This document shows, piece after piece, positions 9,169 through 18,527 of a stretch of DNA of 64,000 nt. The stretch spans positions 62,001 to 126,000 of the forward strand of contig NZ_CP090365.1 of assembly GCF_021432065.1 (NCBI RefSeq). Reading direction: 5' to 3'. The notes under the pieces were generated by a model, which worked only from the letters and a program-made list of their open reading frames with translations, made no database searches and was not told the DNA's origin. This stretch comes from Photobacterium sp. TLY01. Lineage in GTDB: Bacteria; Pseudomonadota; Gammaproteobacteria; Enterobacterales; Vibrionaceae. The translations under genes and the position numbers were made by a program. Positions within the stretch are counted from its first letter, which is position 1. Every line of letters begins with the position of its first letter.

Positions 9169-10086
9169 TTACTGCAAATTACAATAGGTCGACTGGCAAT
9201 GCGCATGCGACTGCAGTGCGCTGTATGTGGTTTTATCCCACTTATAAATGGTTTCGTAATCAGTGCTTTCCAGAGGCGGGATGTAACCCAGATCATATTG
9301 ACTCAGATAAAACTCCTTAAACGAGTCAATTTTTTGCTGTTTATCAATCCAGAACGTCATTGGCGTGATAGCGTTCGCCGGCAAGCGAGCCTGAATGCTG
9401 TTCACCTCATCCATAGCATTGTCTGGATTCGAGCCTGTGTATGGCTGATCTTCACCAAAATAAATCTGACACTTCGCCTCTGACCCCAGATCATGCGCCG
9501 CTTTCATTACCGCTTCACGAACGATGAAATGATCGATGTGGCTGCCATTAGCCAACAGCACAAACGCGGCGCAATTCTCCTGTTTCAGGATCGGAGTCAC
9601 GTCTGCTGCGATGCGCTCATAAATGCCGACTTCATCCTGACGGAAATCGGCAAAAGTACCGGCAGGGCCACCGCCTGCGGTCGGAGAACCTTCATATTTA
9701 CGCAATGGTGCATCATAAAAACCAGCGGTCTTATAGCGGAAATGATCCCATTTGGAGAACATCTTGATATGTGCTTCAAAATCTTCTTTGTAACGCATGG
9801 TCGATACATCAAATACACGCTTGTTGGTCAGCTCATTTAAATGGTTGGTCGTATAGTTTGACAGTGAAAAGTACACCTCGGTGACATTTGTTTTTTGCGC
9901 CAGCGTCCCTTCTTTAGACAATTTATTAATCAAACCGCCAAAAGTAAGCAAAATATCATCCGGATGCGGACTGAGAAAATAAAGATTGTCCTGATTGACA
10001 TCCAGTGGCGCCGCCTGAGCAACCGGAACCATGCAGCTTGCTGTTGCCAGTAAACCAGCCACCAGTGAAGTAGTTTTGAAACGCAT
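9169..10086 (-). CDS. Secreted PIG-L family deacetylase
   Basis: 305 residues with a signal peptide (about 1-25, cleavage after VAQA). The zinc-binding motif of the PIG-L/LmbE family is visible as LSPHPDDILL (His41, Asp43, Asp44), with the later SHIDHFIVREA supplying the second metal-binding histidines. Family members remove N-acetyl groups from GlcNAc-containing glycans or conjugates. Export to the periplasm or beyond is unusual for well-known members and suggests an extracytoplasmic amino sugar. The gene is downstream of ptsG on the same strand, with a terminator between them. The substrate is not identifiable from sequence. Confidence 0.82.
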   Translation of the reverse strand: MRFKTTSLVAGLLATASCMVPVAQAAPLDVNQDNLYFLSPHPDDILLTFGGLINKLSKEGTLAQKTNVTEVYFSLSNYTTNHLNELTNKRVFDVSTMRYKEDFEAHIKMFSKWDHFRYKTAGFYDAPLRKYEGSPTAGGGPAGTFADFRQDEVGIYERIAADVTPILKQENCAAFVLLANGSHIDHFIVREAVMKAAHDLGSEAKCQIYFGEDQPYTGSNPDNAMDEVNSIQARLPANAITPMTFWIDKQQKIDSFKEFYLSQYDLGYIPPLESTDYETIYKWDKTTYSALQSHAHCQSTYCNLQ

Positions 10087-10111
10087 TTTCTATTCCTTTT
10101 CTTCAACGAAC

Positions 10112-10141
10112 AAAATTAAAAAGGGCGGAATCAACCGCCCT
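10112..10141 (-). terminator. Rho-independent terminator of ptsG
   Basis: AGGGCGG (10122-10128) pairs with CCGCCCT (10135-10141) across a six-base loop. On the minus strand the stem runs into TTTTTAATTTT, directly after the ptsG stop and before the PIG-L gene. Confidence 0.85.
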
Positions 10142-10149
10142 GACTTGTA

Positions 10150-11592
10150 TCAGTTTGAAGCAACGAGAACGGCATTCATCTCAGTTTTAATGTTGTCTGA
10201 CTGGGTACCGAAAATCGCCTGCAGATTATCGCCAACCACCAGCACTTCACGCGCCCCCAGTTGTTTAATTTTCGGAATATCGGCGCGACTGATATCGCGC
10301 ACGCTGACACGCAGCCGGGTAATACAGGCATCAACATTTTTGATGTTATCCTTACCGCCCAGTGCCTGAATCAGCGTATGCGCCAGCTCATTGCCGATGT
10401 CAGACAGATGACTGACCTCAGACGCTTCACTTTCCCGACCCGGGGTCATTAAATTCAGCTTGGCGATCAGCACACGGAAAATGGTGTAGTACATCAGCGC
10501 CCACACAGGGCCAATGAGAATGAACAGCCACGCATTTTGCGACAGCGGGAAGTAAATCAGGAAGTCGATTGCGCCATGAGCGAAGGTTACACTGTGGTGA
10601 ATATCCAGGCTGGTAATCAGCGCAAAACCCAAGCCGGTCAGAATACAGTGAATCACATACAGTACCGGCGCGGCGAACAGGAATGCGAATTCCATCGGCT
10701 CAGTGATACCCGTCAGCCAGGAGGTTAATGCTGCTGAAGCCATGATACCGCCAACCAGCGCGCGCTTTTCAGGACGGGCCGAGTGGTAAATCGCCAGACC
10801 AACCGCAGGCAGTGCCCACATAGAATACAGGTAACCACCTGCCAGATTGCCCGCCGTCGGGTCACCAGCCAGATAGCGCTGAATTTCGCCCTTAATGACT
10901 TTACCCGTTTCTGGATCGACATACTCACCTACTTCGAAGAAGAAAGGTACATTCCAGATATGGTGCAGACCGAATGGGATCAGCGAGCGCTCCACCAGGC
11001 CATAAAGGCCAAATGCTGTGGTCGGGCTCTGGTAGGCCGCCCAGTGTGAGAAACTGTCAATCGCATTTCCGATTGGCGGCCAGACATAGCTCAGGAAGAT
11101 CCCCAGGAAGATGGCTGTGATACCGGTGATAATGGGAACAGAACGTTTGCCGGCAAAAAACCCCAGGTATTCAGGGAGTCTGATATTGTGAAAACGATTA
11201 AACAGATAAGCCGCCACGGCACCTATCATGATCCCGCCAAACACCCCGGTGTTCAGGCTTGGGATCCCGATAATGGTGGCCGGCTCAATGCCATGGAGTT
11301 TTGCCATCACGCCCATGGTCGCTGTCATAATCGCGAAACCCACTGTCGCTGCCAGACCCGCAGCGCCGTCATTATCTGACAGACCCAGTGCCACGCCAAT
11401 GGCAAAGATCAGTGCCAGATTACTGAATACGGCATCGCCCGACATCGCCATAATGTCTGACACCAGGCCCGGCAGCCAGGAGAAGTTCGCTGAACCTATC
11501 CCCAGCAGTAAACCCGCGACAGGCAGGACAGCAACAGGCAGCATCAGCGACCTGCCTATCCGTTGTAATAACCCAAAGGTGCTACTTATCAT
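10150..11592 (-). CDS. ptsG: PTS glucose-specific EIICB permease
   Basis: 480 residues, against 477 for E. coli PtsG. The EIIC membrane domain (about 1-390) has [17 protein letters not shown] at the start and the [12 protein letters not shown] motif. After a linker, the EIIB domain (about 405-480) carries the phosphocysteine in [13 protein letters not shown] at Cys423, matching Cys421 of E. coli. It takes up glucose across the inner membrane and phosphorylates it, receiving phosphate from EIIA-Glc (not in this window). I placed the start at the ATG at 11592 because AAGGATCG lies just upstream; an ATG at 11655 adds 21 residues with no family counterpart. It is divergent from the second sugar-sensing operon across about 220 bases and is its most obvious target. 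Confidence 0.93.
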   Translation of the reverse strand: MISSTFGLLQRIGRSLMLPVAVLPVAGLLLGIGSANFSWLPGLVSDIMAMSGDAVFSNLALIFAIGVALGLSDNDGAAGLAATVGFAIMTATMGVMAKLHGIEPATIIGIPSLNTGVFGGIMIGAVAAYLFNRFHNIRLPEYLGFFAGKRSVPIITGITAIFLGIFLSYVWPPIGNAIDSFSHWAAYQSPTTAFGLYGLVERSLIPFGLHHIWNVPFFFEVGEYVDPETGKVIKGEIQRYLAGDPTAGNLAGGYLYSMWALPAVGLAIYHSARPEKRALVGGIMASAALTSWLTGITEPMEFAFLFAAPVLYVIHCILTGLGFALITSLDIHHSVTFAHGAIDFLIYFPLSQNAWLFILIGPVWALMYYTIFRVLIAKLNLMTPGRESEASEVSHLSDIGNELAHTLIQALGGKDNIKNVDACITRLRVSVRDISRADIPKIKQLGAREVLVVGDNLQAIFGTQSDNIKTEMNAVLVASN

Positions 11593-11813
11593 TTTTCGAT
11601 CCTTCATGTATTGGTAGAGGTACCAACACAAGATAATGAAAAACAGCGTGCCCAAGGTTACAAAAACCTATGAGTTTGTAAGTAGCCTGTTACATACACA
11701 GATTGCGCTGTGCGTGAAATTTGCGCTATACAAGTAGCCTTGCCATACGAAATGATGTATCAGATACAGTATTGAGATATGCAACTTGGTCAGGTATGAA
11801 AAACCTCAGGGAA
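11593..11813. promoter_or_regulatory. Divergent control region between ptsG and regulator copy 2
   Basis: The nine-base word AAGTAGCCT occurs twice in direct orientation, at 11680-11688 and 11732-11740, spaced 52 bases (about five helical turns) apart. The first copy extends to GTAGCCTGTTA, the 11-mer also found upstream of regulator copy 1. Spaced direct repeats are the usual form of OmpR-family sites, so these are candidate regulator sites. Confidence 0.4.
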
Positions 11814-12509
11814 ATGAAAACCATACTCGTCGTCGACGATAATCAGGAACTCCGCGATGCGCTTACCGAATATCTGGGGCGTTCAGAATTCCATGTGCTG
11901 ACCGCCAGTGACGGCGAAGAAATGTGGGAGCATTTCCATCGTGGCGAACCGAATCTGATCATCCTTGACATCATGATGCCCGGAGACGACGGGCTCACCT
12001 TATGCCGGCAAATCCGTCAACGTTCGAATGTGCCTATCATCATGCTCACCGCCGTCACCGACGAAATTGATCGCATTGCAGGTCTTGAAATTGGGGCGGA
12101 TGATTACATCACCAAAACCTTTAGCCCCAGGGAGCTGCTCGCCCGCATTAAAGCTTTGTTGCGACGTACGCAACCCGCACAGGGTGAAACAGCGGCGCAT
12201 CAGTTGCAGTTTTCAGGCTGGACGTGCGATCTGATCAAGCGGCGGCTCATCAGTCCGCATGGCGAAGTCGTACCGCTTTCAGGCGCAGACTTTAACCTGA
12301 TCAGCCTGATGCTGGATAAACCCCATCAGTTACTGAGCCGGGACGACATCGCACGTTGTATCTGGGGACGGGACGCAGATCCGTTTGAGCGCGGTATTGA
12401 TGTACAAATCAGTCGTCTGAGAAAACATCTGCACGACGAAGATCGCTCGCTGATTCTGACAGTCAGAAACAAGGGCTATATGCTGGCCAGCGATGTTCAT
12501 AGTGTATGA
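11814..12509 (+). CDS. OmpR-family response regulator (copy 2) with an altered Lys-Pro motif
   Basis: 231 residues from the ATG at 11814 (MKTILVVDDN), which aligns with copy 1; an in-frame ATG at 11796 adds six residues and neither has a strong ribosome site. The receiver has Asp52 in LIILDIMMPGDDG and a C-terminal winged helix ending in TVRNKGYM. The highly conserved proline after the receiver lysine is replaced: YITKTFSPRE here (Lys101-Thr102) against YIAKPFSPRQ in copy 1. The stop overlaps the kinase start by four bases (ATGA), indicating translational coupling. Divergent from ptsG, which it probably regulates. Confidence 0.88.
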   Translation: MKTILVVDDNQELRDALTEYLGRSEFHVLTASDGEEMWEHFHRGEPNLIILDIMMPGDDGLTLCRQIRQRSNVPIIMLTAVTDEIDRIAGLEIGADDYITKTFSPRELLARIKALLRRTQPAQGETAAHQLQFSGWTCDLIKRRLISPHGEVVPLSGADFNLISLMLDKPHQLLSRDDIARCIWGRDADPFERGIDVQISRLRKHLHDEDRSLILTVRNKGYMLASDVHSV

Positions 12510-13969
12510 ATACGCCCCCTTTGCTAAAACTGACCAGCCTGCAATCGCTTTGTTCATCCATTACGTTTCGTATTGGGGCAACCTTGCTGATCATCATTAT
12601 GATCGCCGAGCTGATTGCCGGGTTGATCTGGTATCAGTCCAGTGCCAAAAAAGAAGTCGAGAACCTGCAAAAGACCATGGTCAGCATGATGTCGAATGCG
12701 GCCGACACGTACAATTATTTTCATGCGCTGCCGGTCAATTATCGCTACCTGATTCTGAACCAGATCCGTGAAATGGGCGGTACCCGTTTCTTCATCTCGA
12801 TTAATCAGCACCCATTACCGGTTGTGCCTCCTGCCAATAATGCACGCACTGATATTCTGCTGTCCGCGGCACATGACGTACTGAGCAAAAAAATACCCCA
12901 TGCAGAGCAGGCCAGTGTCTCTCTGAGCCGCCGTCAGGATCTGCGGGTGTTTAACTCAGGCATCAAACTTGATGCCCTGCCGGAAATATGGGCAGGCTAC
13001 AGTCTGGCGCTGGGGGATATGGATTTACCGATAGTCGTCATGCAAATCCAGATGTCAGAACAGGAATGGTTCTATCTGGCTGCGACATTACCTGTCCCCT
13101 TCTCAGCATTGTCACCTCAGTTTATCGATCAAAAGCAGTTAATGTTCCTCGGTATTTCCTCTTTGTTACTGGTGCTCTGTACCGTGTGGTTATTACGCCT
13201 GGAAATCCGCCCGATTCGCCGGCTGGCAAAAGCCGCCACGTTAATGAGCGGACAGCTCTATGTGCAGGAAGTCGAAGAAGAAGGCAGTAAAGAAACCCGG
13301 GCAGCGGTTCGCGCATTCAACAAAATGAACCGTCGGGTTCGCGCTTATATCCGGGACAGAGAAATGCTGTTCGGCGCAATTTCCCACGATTTGAAAACGC
13401 CTCTGGCCTGTCTCAAGTTACGCACTGAAATGCTTGATGATGAACACGTGAAAGCCAGATTCGAGAAAATACTCGATGAGTTTGATTTGATGTTAAAAGG
13501 TGCCTTGCAATGTATACGAGACACAGACATACACGAAGAACCTGAGTGGATTGATGTCAGTCAGATGATTGAGCAATGTGCCTGTTACTACAACCGGAAT
13601 ACCCCAAAAGTTCAGTTCATATCCGGAGAACCGGTTCACTACCTGGGCAAACCACTGGCGGTCAAACGTTGTCTGTATAACATCGTAGATAATGGGGTGA
13701 AATACGGTGATAAAGTCGATATCGAGCTGACATCCACAACTGACAGTATTGTGCTCAAGTTCAGAGATTACGGTCCGGGTCTGGACAAAAAATGGACCGA
13801 AAAGGTCTTCGAACCTTATTTCCGGGTGAACCCGCAAGATGAGCTGGGTTCCGGTCTTGGGCTCACCATCTCCCGCAGTATTGCACGCAGCCACGGCGGC
13901 GATCTCACCCTGCAGAACCACCCTGAACAAGGGCTGATTGTTCATATTCAATTGATGAGAGACGAATGA
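12506..13969 (+). CDS. EnvZ-type sensor histidine kinase (copy 2)
   Basis: 487 residues. TM1 near 22-43, a periplasmic domain of about 165 residues, TM2 near 212-230, HAMP-like linker, HisKA with GAISHDLKTPLA (His294), and an ATPase domain with NIVDNGVKYG, DYGPGLD and GSGLGLTI. The periplasmic segment QIREMGGTRFFIS matches that of the first kinase, while most of the periplasmic domain has diverged, consistent with different ligands or partners. It overlaps both the regulator and the binding-protein gene by four bases. Expected partner: the regulator at 11814-12509, with the binding protein at 13966-15243 as a likely periplasmic input. Confidence 0.88.
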   Translation: MNTPPLLKLTSLQSLCSSITFRIGATLLIIIMIAELIAGLIWYQSSAKKEVENLQKTMVSMMSNAADTYNYFHALPVNYRYLILNQIREMGGTRFFISINQHPLPVVPPANNARTDILLSAAHDVLSKKIPHAEQASVSLSRRQDLRVFNSGIKLDALPEIWAGYSLALGDMDLPIVVMQIQMSEQEWFYLAATLPVPFSALSPQFIDQKQLMFLGISSLLLVLCTVWLLRLEIRPIRRLAKAATLMSGQLYVQEVEEEGSKETRAAVRAFNKMNRRVRAYIRDREMLFGAISHDLKTPLACLKLRTEMLDDEHVKARFEKILDEFDLMLKGALQCIRDTDIHEEPEWIDVSQMIEQCACYYNRNTPKVQFISGEPVHYLGKPLAVKRCLYNIVDNGVKYGDKVDIELTSTTDSIVLKFRDYGPGLDKKWTEKVFEPYFRVNPQDELGSGLGLTISRSIARSHGGDLTLQNHPEQGLIVHIQLMRDE

Positions 13970-15243
13970 AGTTTTTCTTTTTCATGAGCTTGCTGGTGCT
14001 CACTGTCTCCGGCACAGGAATCAAGGTAAAAGCCGAAACACCTCACGCTTCCACTTTGCAGGAAGTGGAATTTCTGCACTGGTGGACCGCCAAAGGTGAA
14101 GTCGCCGCATTCAATCTGGCGACACAAGCCCTGCAGGATGCCGGCGTGTCGATTCTGGATCTGCCTGTACAAGGTGGCGGCGGCGACACAGCGATGTCTA
14201 TCCTTCAGGCCCGCGCGATTGCTGGTACGCCCCCCGATATCGTGCAGCTGGAAGGCCCGTCAATTCAGTCTTGGGCCGCTCTGGGGTTTCTTCATCAACT
14301 GGACCAGGTGGCTGTTGACGAAAACTGGCAGCAGAACCTGCTGCCGATCGCACAGGACATTAACCAGTATCAGGGTCACTATGTGGCGATCCCCATCACA
14401 GTCCACCGGCTGAACTGGATGTGGATCAATCGCAAAGTCCTGCGCCAATACGGTTTAGCCGTTCCGACCAGTTGGGACGCATTGATTGACGTATTTACCC
14501 GGTTAAAACAAAACGGGGTCGAGCCACTGGCGCTTGGTAAAGACCCGTGGCAAGTTGCACTCCTATTTGAGAACCTCGCCTTTGGTTACGGCGGAGCAGA
14601 CTACTATCGGCGTGCCTTTATCAATATGGAGCCACAGGCACTCAACAGCCAGACCACCTACGACATCCTGGCGCGTTTTCGTACACTCAGTCAGTTAGTC
14701 AAACCCGGCATGTCTCACATGCGCTGGGATGAGGGCACACAATTACTGATAGAAGGCGAACGGGCGTTTCAGATCTCTGGTGACTGGGTACTGGGTGATC
14801 TGCTCGCCAATAATATCGCGGTTCCTTCAGCCATTGGCTGCTATCCAACCCCATCCAAACAGACAGGCTTTATTTATAATATGGACAGTTTTGCCCTGTT
14901 CGACAGCCCGCGCACCCATGCGGACACAGCTCAAATCGTCAGTAAAACACTGTCTTCACCGCAGTTTCAGCAATCCTTTAATGCCTTGAAAGGCGCCATT
15001 CCGGCACGAAACGATATCAGTCTGAAGGGATATAACAGCTGCTCTGTGAATGCCAAAGCCGATATGGAAAAAGCGTCAAAATCTGGTCAGTTAATTCCCA
15101 GCATCGTGGATTCTATGGCCGTCAGTTTAATCGCACAGCGTGCCACTTCCAGCGAAATTTTTCGCTACTTTAATGATGAAACAATGGCTCCGGAAGATTT
15201 TATTCTCCATTTGCAGAATATTCCGCGTGGTGAGTCACTCTGA
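13966..15243 (+). CDS. Periplasmic sugar-binding protein, GltB-like, linked to a two-component system (copy 2)
   Basis: 425 residues with a signal peptide of about 24 residues (ending KVKAE). Paralogous to the protein at 2799-4112 and sharing VEFLHWWTAKGE, QGGGGDTAM, VAIPITVHRLNWMWIN, ALGKDPWQ and YYRRAF. FMGDWAKGEF of copy 1 is FQISGDWVLGDL here. The start overlaps the kinase stop as ATGA, so the three proteins are likely made in coupled amounts. That is unusual for a transport component, which is normally made in excess, and no permease genes follow. I infer a sensing role; the ligand is probably a hexose but unproven. Confidence 0.85.
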   Translation: MKFFFFMSLLVLTVSGTGIKVKAETPHASTLQEVEFLHWWTAKGEVAAFNLATQALQDAGVSILDLPVQGGGGDTAMSILQARAIAGTPPDIVQLEGPSIQSWAALGFLHQLDQVAVDENWQQNLLPIAQDINQYQGHYVAIPITVHRLNWMWINRKVLRQYGLAVPTSWDALIDVFTRLKQNGVEPLALGKDPWQVALLFENLAFGYGGADYYRRAFINMEPQALNSQTTYDILARFRTLSQLVKPGMSHMRWDEGTQLLIEGERAFQISGDWVLGDLLANNIAVPSAIGCYPTPSKQTGFIYNMDSFALFDSPRTHADTAQIVSKTLSSPQFQQSFNALKGAIPARNDISLKGYNSCSVNAKADMEKASKSGQLIPSIVDSMAVSLIAQRATSSEIFRYFNDETMAPEDFILHLQNIPRGESL

Positions 15244-15335
15244 ATGATACATGTATCAATCCTGCATTTGGGCTGTGTTGAAAAACCCGTATATAGTTAT
15301 TCCAATAAGGGATGACCGTTGCCGGGAATGGTGAG

Positions 15336-16232
15336 ATGATCAAGGTTCAGATTTGTCTGTTTGCATACAACCTGGAGGAAAGCATTGCCAGCTGTATCGA
15401 AAGCGTGATGGAAAACTGCGGCACTTATCAGTATGACCTGTTTGTTATGATCAACGGCTGCACCGATCAGACTTACGACATTGTGTCCTGTATCGCTGAT
15501 ACCCATGCCAATGTACACCCGGTTCATATCGCAATCGGTGATAAATCAAACGCCTGGAATACCTTTATTTATCAATATTATGACGGCCACTCGGTGGCCG
15601 TTTTCGCTGATGGCGATCTGACATTTGGCCAGAATGCCTTTCAACATATCGTGGACTGTCACCTCGCCCAACCACACTACAATGCCATTACGGGTTTCCC
15701 CTGGGATCGGGGAAGAAACAGTAAGCAGATGCAACACAGAATGCAGCAGAATCATGATTTAGCCGGTGGCTTATACTTACTTTCCCCGTTATTTATCCAA
15801 ACATTAATCAGCCATACCGTGAAATTGCCCGTCGGATTAATCGGTGACGACAGCATGCTGGGATTTCTCTCAGCCACCAATATTTGCAGCGGGACTGATT
15901 TACCCAAACAACGCATTGGCGTTTGCGTGAAAGCTGTATTCATTTACGCCCACCTCAGTCCGTTACGCTGGCAGGACTACAAGCTCTATTTCAGACGCCG
16001 GGTTCGTTACTCACTGCGTTATTTCCAACAACTCAGTATTGTCACAGATCTCAAGCAACAAGGGATTTCCGCGATGCCAGCAGTCGCCATTCATGGTACG
16101 TCTGCATCCCTGCATCAGGTGCGCTGGCGCAGCAGTCATCTGATTTTTGACCTGATCTCCAAATGGATGATCGACAGACAAAAAATGCGTTTACATCCGG
16201 ACTCAGAGAGTGCCAGCAAGTCGCTCAGCTAG
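15336..16232 (+). CDS. Family 2-like glycosyltransferase
   Basis: 298 residues from the ATG at 15336 (MIKVQICLFAYN), chosen because GGGA lies about eight bases upstream and the family usually begins just before this strand; an ATG at 15312 is also possible. The N-terminal GT-A fold features are LFAYNLEESI, then VMINGCTDQTYD, and the metal-binding DxD in VFADGDLTFG. The C-terminal half is basic (YKLYFRRRVRYSL) with no clear membrane segment. It would transfer a sugar from a nucleotide donor to an unknown acceptor. It lies 92 bases after the second binding protein in the same direction and may be cotranscribed; its stop faces that of pbpC. Confidence 0.7.
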   Translation: MIKVQICLFAYNLEESIASCIESVMENCGTYQYDLFVMINGCTDQTYDIVSCIADTHANVHPVHIAIGDKSNAWNTFIYQYYDGHSVAVFADGDLTFGQNAFQHIVDCHLAQPHYNAITGFPWDRGRNSKQMQHRMQQNHDLAGGLYLLSPLFIQTLISHTVKLPVGLIGDDSMLGFLSATNICSGTDLPKQRIGVCVKAVFIYAHLSPLRWQDYKLYFRRRVRYSLRYFQQLSIVTDLKQQGISAMPAVAIHGTSASLHQVRWRSSHLIFDLISKWMIDRQKMRLHPDSESASKSLS

Positions 16233-16291
16233 CCGTCGGTTGCCGATCTTACCGACTATCTGCTGCTGAACCGCTCTGTAGCCACATGCCT

Positions 16292-18499
16292 TCAGCGGTG
16301 AACCAGAATGACTCTCTTGTCGCATTGCGCCCCCTGACAGGCTGTCAGAGTCACCTCTCCCTGATAGTGCGTCAGATTAAGCAGACTGCCGCTAAATGGC
16401 TGGTGATTGACATACCAGAACACCTCAGACGGTTTTTTGTTACTTTTCAGTGGGATCGCGTCTATTTGTGACAGGTAATAGTGCTGACCATGATTCACCG
16501 ACATGATCCTGATACCTGCTTCTGGCTGCTTCTGATCAGATGACGACGGCTCAGAAAGTTCCTGGCTCATCCTGCCCTTGTGTTGCTGCCAGACACGCAG
16601 CGCTTCGGGCCAGCTATCCGTGACAACAAAATCACCATGACTTTCCAGCGTCGGCGGTGTCAGGCCATTGCGGGTATAGGCATATTTCTGATACGCACAA
16701 CTGGCAGCTTCTGTGACAGCTTTCGCTCTGCCGCCAGGCCAGCAGATCAGCTGCCGCTTCACAGTGACCGGCTGGTTTACCCGACGGTTGTCTTCGGGTA
16801 GCTGATCAAACACATCAAACATGATGGGCGCAGCCTGTGTTGCCCCGAGATAACCGACCACAGGCGATGAATCCGGCCGGCCGACCCAAACCGCCACTGT
16901 GTAATCTGCACTGACGCCAACTGACCAGAAATCGCGGTATCCATAACTGGTGCCTGTTTTCCAGGCAACTTCACGGCGCACCCGCGGCACGACTCTGTCC
17001 GGCGCACTGATCGCACTGAGCGTATGAAACATCATCCAGCTGCTTTCAGCACTGAGGAGCGTTTTATCGGGATCTGCCGCTGGTTGATGATCGCTCACCA
17101 TATTCAGTGCGCTGTATTTCCCCTCAGAGGCGAGCGAGCGGTACATTTCAGCCAGTGTCTGCAGATTGGTTCCTGTCCCGCCTAATCCAACGGTCAGATT
17201 GGCCTGCTGGTGCTGCAACTGCACACCCGCCTGGCGTAAATCCTGTTCAAATACAGCTGGCGTCAGCGCATGAAATACCTGAATCAAAGGTATATTTAAT
17301 GATTGCTTCAGCGCATCGCTCGCACTGACGGCGCCCTGAAAGCGCTCATTCAAATTCTGCGGCTTGTAATCAGAAAAACGGGTCGGGATATCACTCAGCA
17401 GACTTTCGGTATGAATGATGCCGCGATCGATCGCCATGCCGTAGATAAAGGGCTTGAGTGTCGAGCCTGGCGAGCGGACCGCCTGAATCATGTCGACATG
17501 GGCAAAGCGGCTGTTATCCTGAAAATCCACCGAGCCCTGATACGCGAGCACATTGGCTGTTTGGTTATCCACCACCAATACCGCCGCAGAGGAATGCGCA
17601 GGCAGCTGGCGTTTTACTTTTTCCAGTAAGCGGGCGACCCGCTGCTGAATCACACCGTCCAGCGTTGTCTGAATCACATGCCTGTCCGGATACTGCGCTC
17701 TGAGCATGCGACTGAGCAAAGGGGCCAGCGTCGTGTTGTCCGAGCGCTTCAGTTCAACCGCTTCCTGCGTGAGATAAGCTGTGGCCTGATCACCCAGTAA
17801 CCCGCTGTCGTGCAGACGATCCAACACTTTATTGCGCATCGCTCGTGCGGTGTCCGGGTATCGGTCAGGACGGTACAGTGACGGTTTTTGCGGCAAGACC
17901 ACCAGTAAAGCGGCTTCGTTCTTCGTCAGGTGGCCGGCTGAGGTATTGAAATACCGCCGGGAGGCAGCTTCAACGCCGGCGATATTGCCGCCAAAAGGCG
18001 CCAGATTCAGATAAAAAGTCAGTATCTCGTCTTTACTGTAATACCATTCAAGCTGTAAAGCCCGCCAGAGCTGTTTCAGCTTGCCGGCAATGGAGCGCGC
18101 ATGCGGATCAATCAGTCTGGCCACTTGCATGGTCAGCGTAGAGCCGCCAGACACAACGTAACCATTGCTCGCCCATTGCCAGGCGGCCCGGACAACGGAG
18201 ACAGGGTTAAACCCCGGATGCCAGTAAAACCAGCGGTCTTCATAATTGAGCAATGCCTGAATATAGAAAGGATCGACATCAGTCAGTGTGACGTTGTAAC
18301 GATGAACGCCCTGTCGGTCCCCAAATGAGCGCAGTATCTCACCATCCCGGCTGACAACCACTGTCGCGGGGCCGTCCGGGTACAACGGCGGCAGAGGCCA
18401 CACTTTGTTCAGTACACAGACTGTCAGCCAAAAGAAAACAAACCACCCTGCCATTTTCACGGGCAGAGTGGCTCGTAGATTGGGCAATAATCGTTTCAT
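16292..18499 (-). CDS. pbpC: Penicillin-binding protein 1C
   Basis: 735 residues. One N-terminal membrane anchor (about 15-35), then a glycosyltransferase 51 domain with YEDRWFYWHPGFNP and GGSTLTMQVARLI. A transpeptidase domain follows with the active serine in SPGSTLKPFIYG, SLNIPL and WKTGTSYGYRDFW, and a C-terminal domain typical of PBP1C. It polymerises and possibly crosslinks peptidoglycan on the periplasmic face. It lies 28 bases downstream of the alpha-2-macroglobulin gene; the two form the conserved yfhM-pbpC pair, in which the trap protein is thought to guard the envelope while PBP1C repairs it. No frameshift or missing motif seen. Confidence 0.93.
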   Translation of the reverse strand: MKRLLPNLRATLPVKMAGWFVFFWLTVCVLNKVWPLPPLYPDGPATVVVSRDGEILRSFGDRQGVHRYNVTLTDVDPFYIQALLNYEDRWFYWHPGFNPVSVVRAAWQWASNGYVVSGGSTLTMQVARLIDPHARSIAGKLKQLWRALQLEWYYSKDEILTFYLNLAPFGGNIAGVEAASRRYFNTSAGHLTKNEAALLVVLPQKPSLYRPDRYPDTARAMRNKVLDRLHDSGLLGDQATAYLTQEAVELKRSDNTTLAPLLSRMLRAQYPDRHVIQTTLDGVIQQRVARLLEKVKRQLPAHSSAAVLVVDNQTANVLAYQGSVDFQDNSRFAHVDMIQAVRSPGSTLKPFIYGMAIDRGIIHTESLLSDIPTRFSDYKPQNLNERFQGAVSASDALKQSLNIPLIQVFHALTPAVFEQDLRQAGVQLQHQQANLTVGLGGTGTNLQTLAEMYRSLASEGKYSALNMVSDHQPAADPDKTLLSAESSWMMFHTLSAISAPDRVVPRVRREVAWKTGTSYGYRDFWSVGVSADYTVAVWVGRPDSSPVVGYLGATQAAPIMFDVFDQLPEDNRRVNQPVTVKRQLICWPGGRAKAVTEAASCAYQKYAYTRNGLTPPTLESHGDFVVTDSWPEALRVWQQHKGRMSQELSEPSSSDQKQPEAGIRIMSVNHGQHYYLSQIDAIPLKSNKKPSEVFWYVNHQPFSGSLLNLTHYQGEVTLTACQGAQCDKRVILVHR

Positions 18500-18527
18500 C
18501 TGAAATGATTATCCTGAGTCTTCACGG

